This document shows positions 1-7,347 of a stretch of 64,000 bases of DNA, in pieces. The notes below the pieces were generated by a model. That model was not told where the DNA came from and made no database searches. It saw only the letters and a program-made list of their open reading frames with translations. Where the stretch lies: positions 62,001-126,000 of the forward strand of contig CBDFMU010000043.1 in NCBI GenBank assembly GCA_965249785.1, given 5' to 3'. The first letter of the stretch is position 1. Each line of letters starts with the position of its first letter. This DNA is from M3007 sp965249785 (GTDB lineage: Bacteria > Bacteroidota > Bacteroidia > Chitinophagales > Saprospiraceae). Both the position numbers and the translations under genes were made by a program.

Positions 1-1155
1 CCTTTTAGTATTATCACTCCCTACCGTCCCGGTGACTATCCGCATCCGGAATTTGGCCAGATCATCCAAAAAGACAGTACGATCTATGCAGCCTACAATG
101 GGGGTGTTTGGCGGGTTTCCAATTGCTATGCGGAATATCCTTTCTCTACGCCGCCACAGGACTCCACTATTTGTCAGGGTAATTTTGTGTTGTTTCATGG
201 AGATACTTTGCGCACGGCGGGTACTTATTTGCGGAAAATACCGGGCTTGACTACCGTTTGCGACTCTATTGATGTGCTACGGTTGCAAGTCGATCTGATT
301 GCAAAATATTGGAACCAGAAAATCTGTGCTGGCGATACGCTGCTCTGGAATGGCCAGGCGTACACGGAATTGGGAGCCTATACGCAGCAATTCTCCACGC
401 CTACCAGTTGTGATAGTACGGTCACCTTGTATTTGAATTATTACTCTACCACTGGCTGGAGCAACCTACCGTTTTGTAACGGAGATGTTATTGTAGCCTA
501 TGGCGATACTATTTCCGCCATTGGTCAATATACTTATCACCTGACCAGTTTTAATGGTTGCGATAGTACATTGATGCTCAATGTCTATGATGCACAGGAT
601 ACGTTTCATTTTTCGCCGATCGTTTGTGCTGGTGCGGGCTACTCGCTTTTTGGTCACACGTTTACCGAGACTGGCGAGTACTGGTTTACACGGGTGGTAC
701 CAACCAATCCTTGCCCCAGCACCTATCATATTTCCCTCACTGTCAAGCCCGATGAAGTCATCGCGCTGGATACTTTTGTAACCGTCGGCACCGTGATTTA
801 TGGACATACGATCAATAGTGATACGATTTTTACGGTGTTAGTGGCCGGCCCCAGCAGTTGCGATAAAATCGTGACTATTACAGTTCACACCACTGTGGGT
901 ACAGATAATTTAAATGCAGAGCAAGCGGTACAAGCCTTTCCCAACCCTTTCCGTGACCAATTGACCCTACGTTGGCCAGGTGGCGCATCCGCGCAGGTGC
1001 GGCTGTATGATACACGGGGACGACTTTTGCGGGAAGCGCAGCTCGCTGGTCCGACGGCTGTCTGGAATACGGGTGATTTGCCGACCGGGCTTTACAGGGT
1101 GGAAATTATGTTTGCTGGAAAACGCTATGCCTGGGAAGTGGTAAAAATGCCTTGA
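1..1155 (+). CDS. Repeat-containing T9SS-secreted protein, 3' part
   Basis: The reading frame is open from the first base, so the 5' end lies outside the window. The protein shows about five successive repeats of roughly 40-75 residues. Most open with a C-x-G-D-like segment, carry G-x-Y near the middle and end with a C-D-S-like motif followed by a beta strand. The last ~75 residues form a T9SS type A sorting domain: an FPNPF motif, then LYDTRGRLL and LPTGLYRVEI, and a terminal VVKMP. Such domains direct proteins through the outer membrane for attachment or release. I infer a large secreted or surface protein, perhaps adhesive; no catalytic domain is visible in this part. The gene ends just before a bidirectional terminator. 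Confidence 0.85.
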   Translation, partial: PFSIITPYRPGDYPHPEFGQIIQKDSTIYAAYNGGVWRVSNCYAEYPFSTPPQDSTICQGNFVLFHGDTLRTAGTYLRKIPGLTTVCDSIDVLRLQVDLIAKYWNQKICAGDTLLWNGQAYTELGAYTQQFSTPTSCDSTVTLYLNYYSTTGWSNLPFCNGDVIVAYGDTISAIGQYTYHLTSFNGCDSTLMLNVYDAQDTFHFSPIVCAGAGYSLFGHTFTETGEYWFTRVVPTNPCPSTYHISLTVKPDEVIALDTFVTVGTVIYGHTINSDTIFTVLVAGPSSCDKIVTITVHTTVGTDNLNAEQAVQAFPNPFRDQLTLRWPGGASAQVRLYDTRGRLLREAQLAGPTAVWNTGDLPTGLYRVEIMFAGKRYAWEVVKMP

Positions 1156-1238
1156 TTTATAGCAAAAGAATTTTGAACGAAAAAAATATATAGCAGGCTG
1201 GCCATCAATATTTTATCAGTTTTTGCTACAATTAAAAA

Positions 1239-1288
1239 ATGATTCGTATACCTCACAATTTTTGAAACCAATGAGGTGTACGAATCAT
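1239..1288. terminator. Bidirectional intrinsic terminator
   Basis: The inverted repeat 1239-1255 / 1272-1288 matches at 16 of 17 positions with a 16-nt loop. It lies between two convergent genes. The A-run just left of it (1233-1239) gives a U-run for leftward transcription. Confidence 0.7.
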
Positions 1289-1297
1289 CTATTTATC

Positions 1298-2494
1298 TCA
1301 TTTGGGTTCCGATTTAATAACCGGAGCCAACACATCTTTCAGTTTCAAAAAAGGTTTTTCTATCAACATCCAACTCACTCGCGCCAACACGTATGAGCCG
1401 CCAAAAGCGAGTAAAATATAGAAGCTTTGTGCCAATACCGGATTCCAGCCGCTAACAATAAGCCAATCACCAAACAAAGCCATCCAGACAAAACGAAACA
1501 TCTGATGAAACACGTACAGCCCATAACTGAACACGCCCAGGTGCATCAGGAAACGGTTTTCGCAGAGGCGACGCACAAGTCCTTTGGGATTGGTATTGAG
1601 GGCCAAATACAAAAACGAAGCAAAGAAAAGGGCGGACAGGGTGTCCCGATAATGGGTGCCGCCATGCATCAGACTTTCGCCGACGCGCCAGCCCATCCAG
1701 CAGAATAAAATCCGCACAATCCAGCGGTCAAAAGGAATGCGGCGATGCCAGCCCAGCCGAAAAAAAACGGCCATAAAACAGCCCGCCGCCAGCGCATCCA
1801 TGCGACAATAAGGCAGCACGTAGGAAGCCATCGTCCAGGAACCGTCAGCATGAAACTGCTTGTCTACCACATGGCGGATGTGCAAACTGTAATGAATTAG
1901 CAGGACGCAAAACAAAGCCAGCACCCGTGGCGGTAGTATTTTTACGATCAATGGCCAGGCCAGGTAAAATTGCTCCTCTACCGCCACCGACCATAAGTGA
2001 TTGATTCCCAAATAATTACTATGATAAATCCAGTCGTCTTTTAAGGCCAGGGCAACATTGGGCACAAAAAATATAAACCACCACAGGGAATCGTAATTGT
2101 GCAATCGGTCCGCTCCATGTTCGACCAGAACCACTTCGATCCAAATTACCAGCACCGCAAAATAATAGAGCGGAAAAATACGCAAGGCCCGACGGCTGAA
2201 AAAGGTCGCCCAATAGCGTTCGCGGTGTTTGGTATCCAGCAAAATGCCCGTAATCAGAAAGCCGGAAAGCACAAAAAATAAATCTACGCCGAGCCAGCCG
2301 CTATTTATTAACTTCCAAAAGGGCGTTTCGGGCACGAACTCATGCAATGTAAAGTGATTGAGCATCACCACCAGAATGGCGATGCCGCGCACCCCGTCGA
2401 GGGCAGGAATTTTGCCAGGGAAAGGGTTGGTTAGGGGCTCGTTGCGCAGAAAAGTCGCTAGAAGCGGAAAACGGCGAAGCACTTGAATGGCCAT
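1298..2494 (-). CDS. Acyltransferase family 3 (OafA/YrhL-like) membrane protein
   Basis: A 398-residue integral membrane protein. It opens with the family-3 signature (IPALDGVRGIAILVVMLNHF, about residues 28-47), followed by GVDLFFVLSGFLITGIL and RRALRIFPLYY, then many hydrophobic segments and the VAVEEQFYLAWPL motif. Members transfer acyl groups (often acetyl) from the cytoplasm to sugars of O-antigen, exopolysaccharide, peptidoglycan or antibiotics. The acceptor cannot be told from sequence. The start ATG lies 18 nt beyond the stop of the upstream adaptor gene on the same strand, so the two are probably cotranscribed. Confidence 0.88.
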   Translation of the reverse strand: MAIQVLRRFPLLATFLRNEPLTNPFPGKIPALDGVRGIAILVVMLNHFTLHEFVPETPFWKLINSGWLGVDLFFVLSGFLITGILLDTKHRERYWATFFSRRALRIFPLYYFAVLVIWIEVVLVEHGADRLHNYDSLWWFIFFVPNVALALKDDWIYHSNYLGINHLWSVAVEEQFYLAWPLIVKILPPRVLALFCVLLIHYSLHIRHVVDKQFHADGSWTMASYVLPYCRMDALAAGCFMAVFFRLGWHRRIPFDRWIVRILFCWMGWRVGESLMHGGTHYRDTLSALFFASFLYLALNTNPKGLVRRLCENRFLMHLGVFSYGLYVFHQMFRFVWMALFGDWLIVSGWNPVLAQSFYILLAFGGSYVLARVSWMLIEKPFLKLKDVLAPVIKSEPK

Positions 2495-2512
2495 AGTGTG
2501 CGTCGTGATCGG

Positions 2513-3583
2513 CTATTGAGCGGGATGCGTGACCTGCACTCGCGTACCATTGGTCAGATTTAGTTGACCCGTTTGCACCACCCGATCGGTTGAATCCAAA
2601 CCAGACGTTATCTCTATTCGATCACCGTATATACTTCCCACGACTACTGGCCGCAGTTCCGCAATAGAATCTTTGACCACGTACACCTTGGCGTCTTGCA
2701 GGCTGCCCGCAATGGCTTTACGTGGGATCGTCAAACCTTTCCGAACAGTATTGGCAGCAAAAATAGCGCGGGCGTGCATCCCGCTGCGCAACGGCGAATT
2801 TTTGGGATTAATAACCTCTATTTCTACATCATAATTGTAGGCATTATCGGCGCGGAGGCCAATGTTGGTAACTTTGCCCGTCAACGTCGTATCGGGATAC
2901 ACATCGGAAGTAATACGCACGGATTGCCCTTTATGCACGTTCGGAATATCTTTTTCGATGACCTTGACCATCAAAAAAAGTTTATCCAAACTGGTAATCT
3001 GCGCCACCTGAATGCCAGGCCCAATCACACTACCCCGCTCGATGAAACGCATGCCCAACACGCCATCCATTGTAGCTTTGATGCTGGTGTTGGAAATCTG
3101 TTTGTGCAGTACTTTGGTCTTAGCCACGGCGGCAGCAATGCCCAGTTGCACCTCTTCGATCTTGTTTTTAGGTAAAGCCTCGCCCGCGATCAGTTTTTTG
3201 ACCCGCTCTTCGTCACGGCGCAGTTTATCCAGATTGGTCTGGGTGGCTTCTAAATCAATGCGCAGCAATTCATCGTCTATTTTAGCGATGAGGTCGCCTT
3301 CGCGGACGGTTTCGCCCTTGTTTTTATAGACTTGCAAAACTTTCCCAGCCGTTTCGGAAATAACGAACATCTCTTTGGCAGGCATGAAAATGCCGTCTGC
3401 GCTCAGTTTTTCTGCCAAGGTGTCGAACTTCGGTTGCGCTACTTCCACCGGCACATAGGCACGTACGGTTTTGCCAAGTTCCGTTTCGGCAGTCAGTTCC
3501 TTTTTATTGGAATATAATTTCCAGCCAATAAGGGCCACGATGGCCATAAAGAAAAGCCAGAGCCAGAATTTATTCTTTTTCAA
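2513..3583 (-). CDS. Efflux RND transporter periplasmic adaptor (HlyD/MFP family)
   Basis: A 356-residue membrane-fusion protein. It has one N-terminal hydrophobic anchor (about residues 6-22), a lipoyl/biotinyl-like half (KVLQVYKNKGETVREGDLIAKID), an alpha-hairpin coiled coil around 110-155, the second lipoyl half (TSIKATMDGVLG) and beta-barrel and membrane-proximal domains. It would link an inner-membrane pump to a TolC-type channel. No RND or ABC pump gene is adjacent; a TolC gene lies far away at 49-50 kb, so the partner is unknown. The start codon is TTG (minus strand, 3583); no in-frame ATG lies just upstream, and the encoded Lys-rich anchor fits this start. Confidence 0.87.
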   Translation of the reverse strand: MKKNKFWLWLFFMAIVALIGWKLYSNKKELTAETELGKTVRAYVPVEVAQPKFDTLAEKLSADGIFMPAKEMFVISETAGKVLQVYKNKGETVREGDLIAKIDDELLRIDLEATQTNLDKLRRDEERVKKLIAGEALPKNKIEEVQLGIAAAVAKTKVLHKQISNTSIKATMDGVLGMRFIERGSVIGPGIQVAQITSLDKLFLMVKVIEKDIPNVHKGQSVRITSDVYPDTTLTGKVTNIGLRADNAYNYDVEIEVINPKNSPLRSGMHARAIFAANTVRKGLTIPRKAIAGSLQDAKVYVVKDSIAELRPVVVGSIYGDRIEITSGLDSTDRVVQTGQLNLTNGTRVQVTHPAQ

Positions 3584-3647
3584 AATTGCGGACGCAGCGT
3601 TGCAGATGCTGTGTAGGGGACAAATTTCCGCAAAATTTCTGGCAAAA

Positions 3648-4049
3648 TCACCACACGAATTCCAGGACTTCTTCCAAGCCTTCGCTCAGGCTAAAATGGA
3701 CCGGGCAAGTGCGGGCAGCCGTTTCCAAAATCTTCTTCTGTCCATCCGTAAAATCGCGATCAGGCATCGTGAATTTGATTTCGATACGCGCAATCCGGCG
3801 TGGCGAAGCAGCCATGATTTTGGTCACTTCGGCATTGGCTCCGGTAATGTCCAGATCGTGGTTGCGCGCACTGATTCCCATGAGCGTGAGCATGCAGGAT
3901 GCCAACGAAGTCGCGCAAAGATCGGTCGGGGAAAATGCTTCGCCCTTACCCTGATTGTCCGGCGGCGCGTCGGTAATGATGGTTTTGCCGGACAGCAGGT
4001 GGGTGGCTTCGGTGCGGAGGTCGCCGAGATATTGGACGGTGGAGGTCAT
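3648..4049 (-). CDS. OsmC/Ohr family peroxiredoxin-like protein
   Basis: A 133-residue protein of typical OsmC length. The two conserved redox cysteines are visible: one in LCATSLASCMLTL (the second Cys of this segment is the usual position, about residue 52) and one in ARTCPVHFSL (about residue 115). OsmC-like proteins reduce organic hydroperoxides with these thiols. The ATG start at 4049 is clear. It is preceded by a perfect 26-bp inverted repeat that separates it from phoH. The protein resembles the YhfA-like OsmC branch as much as Ohr, so the exact substrate is open. Confidence 0.87.
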   Translation of the reverse strand: MTSTVQYLGDLRTEATHLLSGKTIITDAPPDNQGKGEAFSPTDLCATSLASCMLTLMGISARNHDLDITGANAEVTKIMAASPRRIARIEIKFTMPDRDFTDGQKKILETAARTCPVHFSLSEGLEEVLEFVW

Positions 4050-4064
4050 GTAGGAAGAGGATTT

Positions 4065-4130
4065 GAGGATGCGAGGATTTGAGTATTTGACCGAAGTTTT
4101 TCCATCAAATACTCAAATCCTCGCATCCTC
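4065..4130. repeat. Perfect 26-bp inverted repeat between osmC-like gene and phoH
   Basis: Arms 4065-4090 and 4105-4130 are perfect reverse complements with a 14-nt loop. The words GAGTATTTGA and GAGGAT recur in the longer palindromes near 37.0 and 43.8 kb, so this is probably a short relative of that family. It could also act as a terminator or mRNA stabiliser for phoH. Confidence 0.7.
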
Positions 4131-4157
4131 GAATATTCAAAAATCAGAAAATTTAGA

Positions 4158-5222
4158 TCAACTCAATCCCTCACTCCGACTCGGCGGCACCCAATCAGGG
4201 CGCGTCTCAATCAAATCATCCCCATTTTGTTCCGCACGACGACGTTCCTTGCGGGCGCGTTCTTCGCCTTCGATTTTGTCGTAGGCTTTGATGATTTCCT
4301 TCACCAAACGGTGGCGCACCACGTCTTCGGTGGTCAGCGTGATCGTAGAGATGCCTTCCACGCCATCTAGAATTTGCATGGCTTGGTGCAGCCCCGATTT
4401 CTGGTGGCCGGGCAAGTCAATCTGACTCAAATCGCCGGTAATGATACATTTAGCGGAAGGCCCAATTCGCGTCAGGAACATTTTGAGTTGCAGCGGCGTA
4501 GCATTCTGCGCTTCATCCAGAATGATGTAGGCATTGTCGAGCGTACGACCACGCATAAAGGCCAGCGGTGCGATTTCGATGACCCGGTTTTCCATGAAAA
4601 AATTGAGTTTATCCATGGGCAACATATCGTCGAGCGCATCATAGAGCGGACGCAGGTACGGATCAACTTTGTCTTTCAAATCGCCAGGCAGGAAACCGAG
4701 ATTTTCGCCCGCTTCTACGGCAGGGCGCGTCAGCACAATTTTTTTGACCAACTTATTTTTCAAAGCCCGCACCGCAATTGCCACCGCCGTGTAGGTTTTC
4801 CCAGTACCCGCCGGCCCGACTGCGAAAACGATGTCGTTTGCTTCGCAAATCTCGATCATCTTCTTTTGGTTGCGGGTTTTAGCCTTGATAGGCCGACCTT
4901 CGCGTCCAAACAGGATAGTGCCGTTCAGAGCCGAGTCGCCATTCACGGGGATGCGCACCTCAAACGGGTTGTCGCCGCCGAGAATATCCTCCACCGTTTG
5001 CACGGGAAGTTCGTGATGTTCACGCAAGTAGCGCACCATCATCTCGAATTTCGCTTTCGCAGATTGGGAATCTTTTTTATCGCCTGCGATTTTCAGGCTG
5101 TTACCACGCGACGTAATGGTCACGTCAGAAAAGGCTTTGCGCAAAAGATTTAATTTTGCGTTGTTTTCGCCGTAGAGTTGAACCGGGTCAATGCCCTCGA
5201 TGGTGAGAATGATTTCGCTCAA
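4158..5222 (-). CDS. phoH: PhoH-like ATPase
   Basis: A 354-residue cytoplasmic P-loop protein. An N-terminal KH-like region (1-115) is followed by the PhoH core with Walker A GPAGTGKT (about 137-144), the TRPAVEAGENLGFLPGDL segment and Walker B IILDEAQN. PhoH family members are ATP-dependent RNA-associated proteins; in bacteria they are linked to the YbeY/rRNA processing neighbourhood, which is not present here. The start codon appears to be TTG at 5222. A good Bacteroidota promoter lies about 126 nt upstream. Confidence 0.9.
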   Translation of the reverse strand: MSEIILTIEGIDPVQLYGENNAKLNLLRKAFSDVTITSRGNSLKIAGDKKDSQSAKAKFEMMVRYLREHHELPVQTVEDILGGDNPFEVRIPVNGDSALNGTILFGREGRPIKAKTRNQKKMIEICEANDIVFAVGPAGTGKTYTAVAIAVRALKNKLVKKIVLTRPAVEAGENLGFLPGDLKDKVDPYLRPLYDALDDMLPMDKLNFFMENRVIEIAPLAFMRGRTLDNAYIILDEAQNATPLQLKMFLTRIGPSAKCIITGDLSQIDLPGHQKSGLHQAMQILDGVEGISTITLTTEDVVRHRLVKEIIKAYDKIEGEERARKERRRAEQNGDDLIETRPDWVPPSRSEGLS

Positions 5223-5347
5223 ATTTTGTCCTTACATTGTAGCAGCGGGAGACACGTGGCACGTAGCGGATTGATTGTCAAATAAATATGCCGTGCCGGG
5301 CCTCCTTGCTTTATTTTAGTGTAGTTTAATAATCCGCTTGTCGCCCA

Positions 5348-5378
5348 CAAATTTAACGCAATGGACACGACTCTCCAA
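5348..5378 (-). promoter_or_regulatory. Bacteroidota-type promoter for phoH
   Basis: On the minus strand a -33 TTG (5376-5378) is separated by 20 nt from TAAATTTG (5348-5355), a perfect TAnnTTTG -7 element. It points at phoH and leaves a ~120-nt 5' UTR. Confidence 0.55.
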
Positions 5379-5434
5379 CAAAAAAATCGTGCCCTTAGTT
5401 CCATTGAAATCACTAATTGCCGTCAATTCCAAAA

Positions 5435-6205
5435 ATGCATATCGTTACCCTCACCACCGATTTTGGCACCCAGGATTTCTACGTGGGCGCCCTCAAAGGC
5501 GCACTGCTTATGCGTTCTCCCGACCTCCAATTGGTGGATATTTCGCACCACATTCCGCCTTTTGACATTGTAAAAGGGGCTTTCGTGGTGCAGCATAGTT
5601 GGCTGGAATTTCCCGCTGGCACGATTCACCTGATTGGCGTGAACTGCGTCTATGATGCGGGCTATCGCTTTGTCGCCGCTTTCCGGCACGGTCATTATTT
5701 CATTGCGCCCGATAACGGTCTGCTGTCGCTCCTGTTCGATGACCTTACACCAAACGATCTGCGACAATTAGTGGTGCCGGAAAAGGGCCATTTTCTGGTC
5801 AAAAATATTTTTGCCGATGCCGTGACGCACTTGGTCAGCGGAGAACCATTTGAGGAATTGGGAGAATATCCTGCGCCACTCTTGCAACGCATTAGCATTC
5901 AACCCGTTATCACCCCCAGCCGTATTCGCGGCACCGTGGTGCACGTGGATAATTTTGACAATGTGATCGTCAATATTCGGCAGGAAGTTTTTGAAAAAGT
6001 GGCGAATCACCGTCCGTTTTCCCTGTTTTTCCGAAGGAATGACCCGATCACGCGTTTGAGCGGCAATTACTGCGATGTGCCGGTAGGAGAAACTTTGTGC
6101 CTGTTTAATAGCACTGGTTATCTGGAAATTGCCATTAATCTGGGGAGGGCGGCTACGTTATTGAACCTCAAAGTAGAGGATGTGGTAGAGGTGGTTTTTG
6201 AGTAA
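5435..6205 (+). CDS. SAM hydroxide adenosyltransferase (DUF62, SAM hydrolase)
   Basis: A 256-residue protein of the DUF62/fluorinase-chlorinase superfamily. The N-terminal LTTDFGTQDFYVGALKG holds the conserved Asp, RHGHYFIAPDNGLLS holds the Arg/His region, and VVHVDNFDNVIVNI starts the C-terminal barrel. Ordinary bacterial members hydrolyse S-adenosylmethionine to adenosine and methionine; halogenating members are rare and lack this Asp-Arg-His set. I chose ATG 5435 because the protein then begins MHIVTLTTDFGT as in the family; a TTG six codons upstream is possible. The gene is divergent from phoH. Confidence 0.88.
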   Translation: MHIVTLTTDFGTQDFYVGALKGALLMRSPDLQLVDISHHIPPFDIVKGAFVVQHSWLEFPAGTIHLIGVNCVYDAGYRFVAAFRHGHYFIAPDNGLLSLLFDDLTPNDLRQLVVPEKGHFLVKNIFADAVTHLVSGEPFEELGEYPAPLLQRISIQPVITPSRIRGTVVHVDNFDNVIVNIRQEVFEKVANHRPFSLFFRRNDPITRLSGNYCDVPVGETLCLFNSTGYLEIAINLGRAATLLNLKVEDVVEVVFE

Positions 6206-6331
6206 ACTATTGAGTGCTACGCTGTTGAGAAAAATTTGTTGAGGAGGTTGAGAGGCTTTGCCGTTGAGAATGTTGAGATCATGGTACCAAGGAACCAATG
6301 TAATCTCAACAGCGTAGCGCTTAACAACCTT
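6206..6331. repeat. GTTGAG/CTCAAC-periodic tract with a 15-bp inverted repeat
   Basis: The gap between two convergent genes holds several GTTGAG words and a perfect 15-bp inverted repeat, 6216-6230 / 6304-6318. The same CTCAAC-type word is repeated at 35.78, 43.96 and 60.87 kb. The hairpin could serve both genes as a terminator, but no clear T-run is present. Confidence 0.5.
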
Positions 6332-7324
6332 CTAATATTCCAACCCGATTTTCTCCCGAATCGCATCTAGCGTTTCCACCAAATCCAGCGTAAAATCGAG
6401 CGGCAGCAGATCGCTTTCCAGCATTTCTTTTTCCAGGCAATCCATCACGTGCGCCGCCTCAAAAGCGTAGCCCCAGCCCTCGTAGGGCATATCCACGATG
6501 CGTTTTTCTTCCTCCCGGTCGTTATAACGCGAGATGGTAAGTTGTTTGCTGTGGTGCCAGCGCGGATGCAGATAAATGGCCCCTTCGCTCCCATAAATAG
6601 TAGCCTCCACGGGCGTATTAGCCCGCAAAGTGCAGTGGGCTAAAGCCAAACGCTTGCCGGGATATTGGAAGGTAAAAGCACAACTATCGTCTACATCGGA
6701 AGCCGCGAAGGTCGCCACCGCCTGAATATCTTCGGGCGCAGGTTTCCCAAATATCAGCAAATTGAGCAAGGCCGGGTAGATACCAATATCCAGCAAAGCA
6801 CCGCCCCCCAGGGCTTTGTTGAACAATCGCGACTGCGGATCGAAGGGCATAATGAAACCGAAATCCGATTTCACGGTGTGGACTTCGCCAATTTTGCCTT
6901 CGGCAATGAGTTCCAACGCGTGGCTCATGCTTGGAATAAAACGCGTCCAAAGTGCCTCCATCAAAAATACCCGATGACGATGCGCGGCGTGTACCATTTG
7001 CCGGGCTTCGGTCAGGTTCATGGCAAACGGCTTTTCGCAAAGCACCGGAATGCCATGTTCGAGGCAAAGCAACGCATTTTCGCAATGCAGCGCATGCGGC
7101 GTGGCGATGTACACTACATCCAAACCCGGACAATCCATTAGTTCCGCATAACTCCCGAAGGCGTGGGGTGCCCCATATTCCCCGGCAAAATCGCGGGCGC
7201 GTTCGAGTGACGTGGAAGCCACCGCATAAACGCGGGCGTTGGGCAGTGTGCGCAGGTCGCTGGCAAACTTGTGGGCGATTCTGCCGGGACCTATGATGCC
7301 CCAGTTAAAGATGCGATTGGACAT
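6332..7324 (-). CDS. Gfo/Idh/MocA family oxidoreductase
   Basis: A 330-residue NAD(P)-dependent sugar-type dehydrogenase. The N-terminal Rossmann fold starts with WGIIGPGRIAHKF; the family motif GIPVLCEKPFAMN carries the E-K-P residues around 95-100; the C-terminal alpha/beta domain contains GALLDIGIYP. The substrate is probably a sugar, inositol or a trans-dihydrodiol; the sequence does not decide. It lies 23 nt downstream of ileS on the same strand and may share its transcript. Confidence 0.88.
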   Translation of the reverse strand: MSNRIFNWGIIGPGRIAHKFASDLRTLPNARVYAVASTSLERARDFAGEYGAPHAFGSYAELMDCPGLDVVYIATPHALHCENALLCLEHGIPVLCEKPFAMNLTEARQMVHAAHRHRVFLMEALWTRFIPSMSHALELIAEGKIGEVHTVKSDFGFIMPFDPQSRLFNKALGGGALLDIGIYPALLNLLIFGKPAPEDIQAVATFAASDVDDSCAFTFQYPGKRLALAHCTLRANTPVEATIYGSEGAIYLHPRWHHSKQLTISRYNDREEEKRIVDMPYEGWGYAFEAAHVMDCLEKEMLESDLLPLDFTLDLVETLDAIREKIGLEY

Positions 7325-7347
7325 AAAACTTATTGATTAACAGCAGT

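Noticed and set aside
5417..5434. TTG start six codons upstream of the SAM hydrolase
   Set aside because: The ATG at 5435 gives the family start and needs no rare codon.
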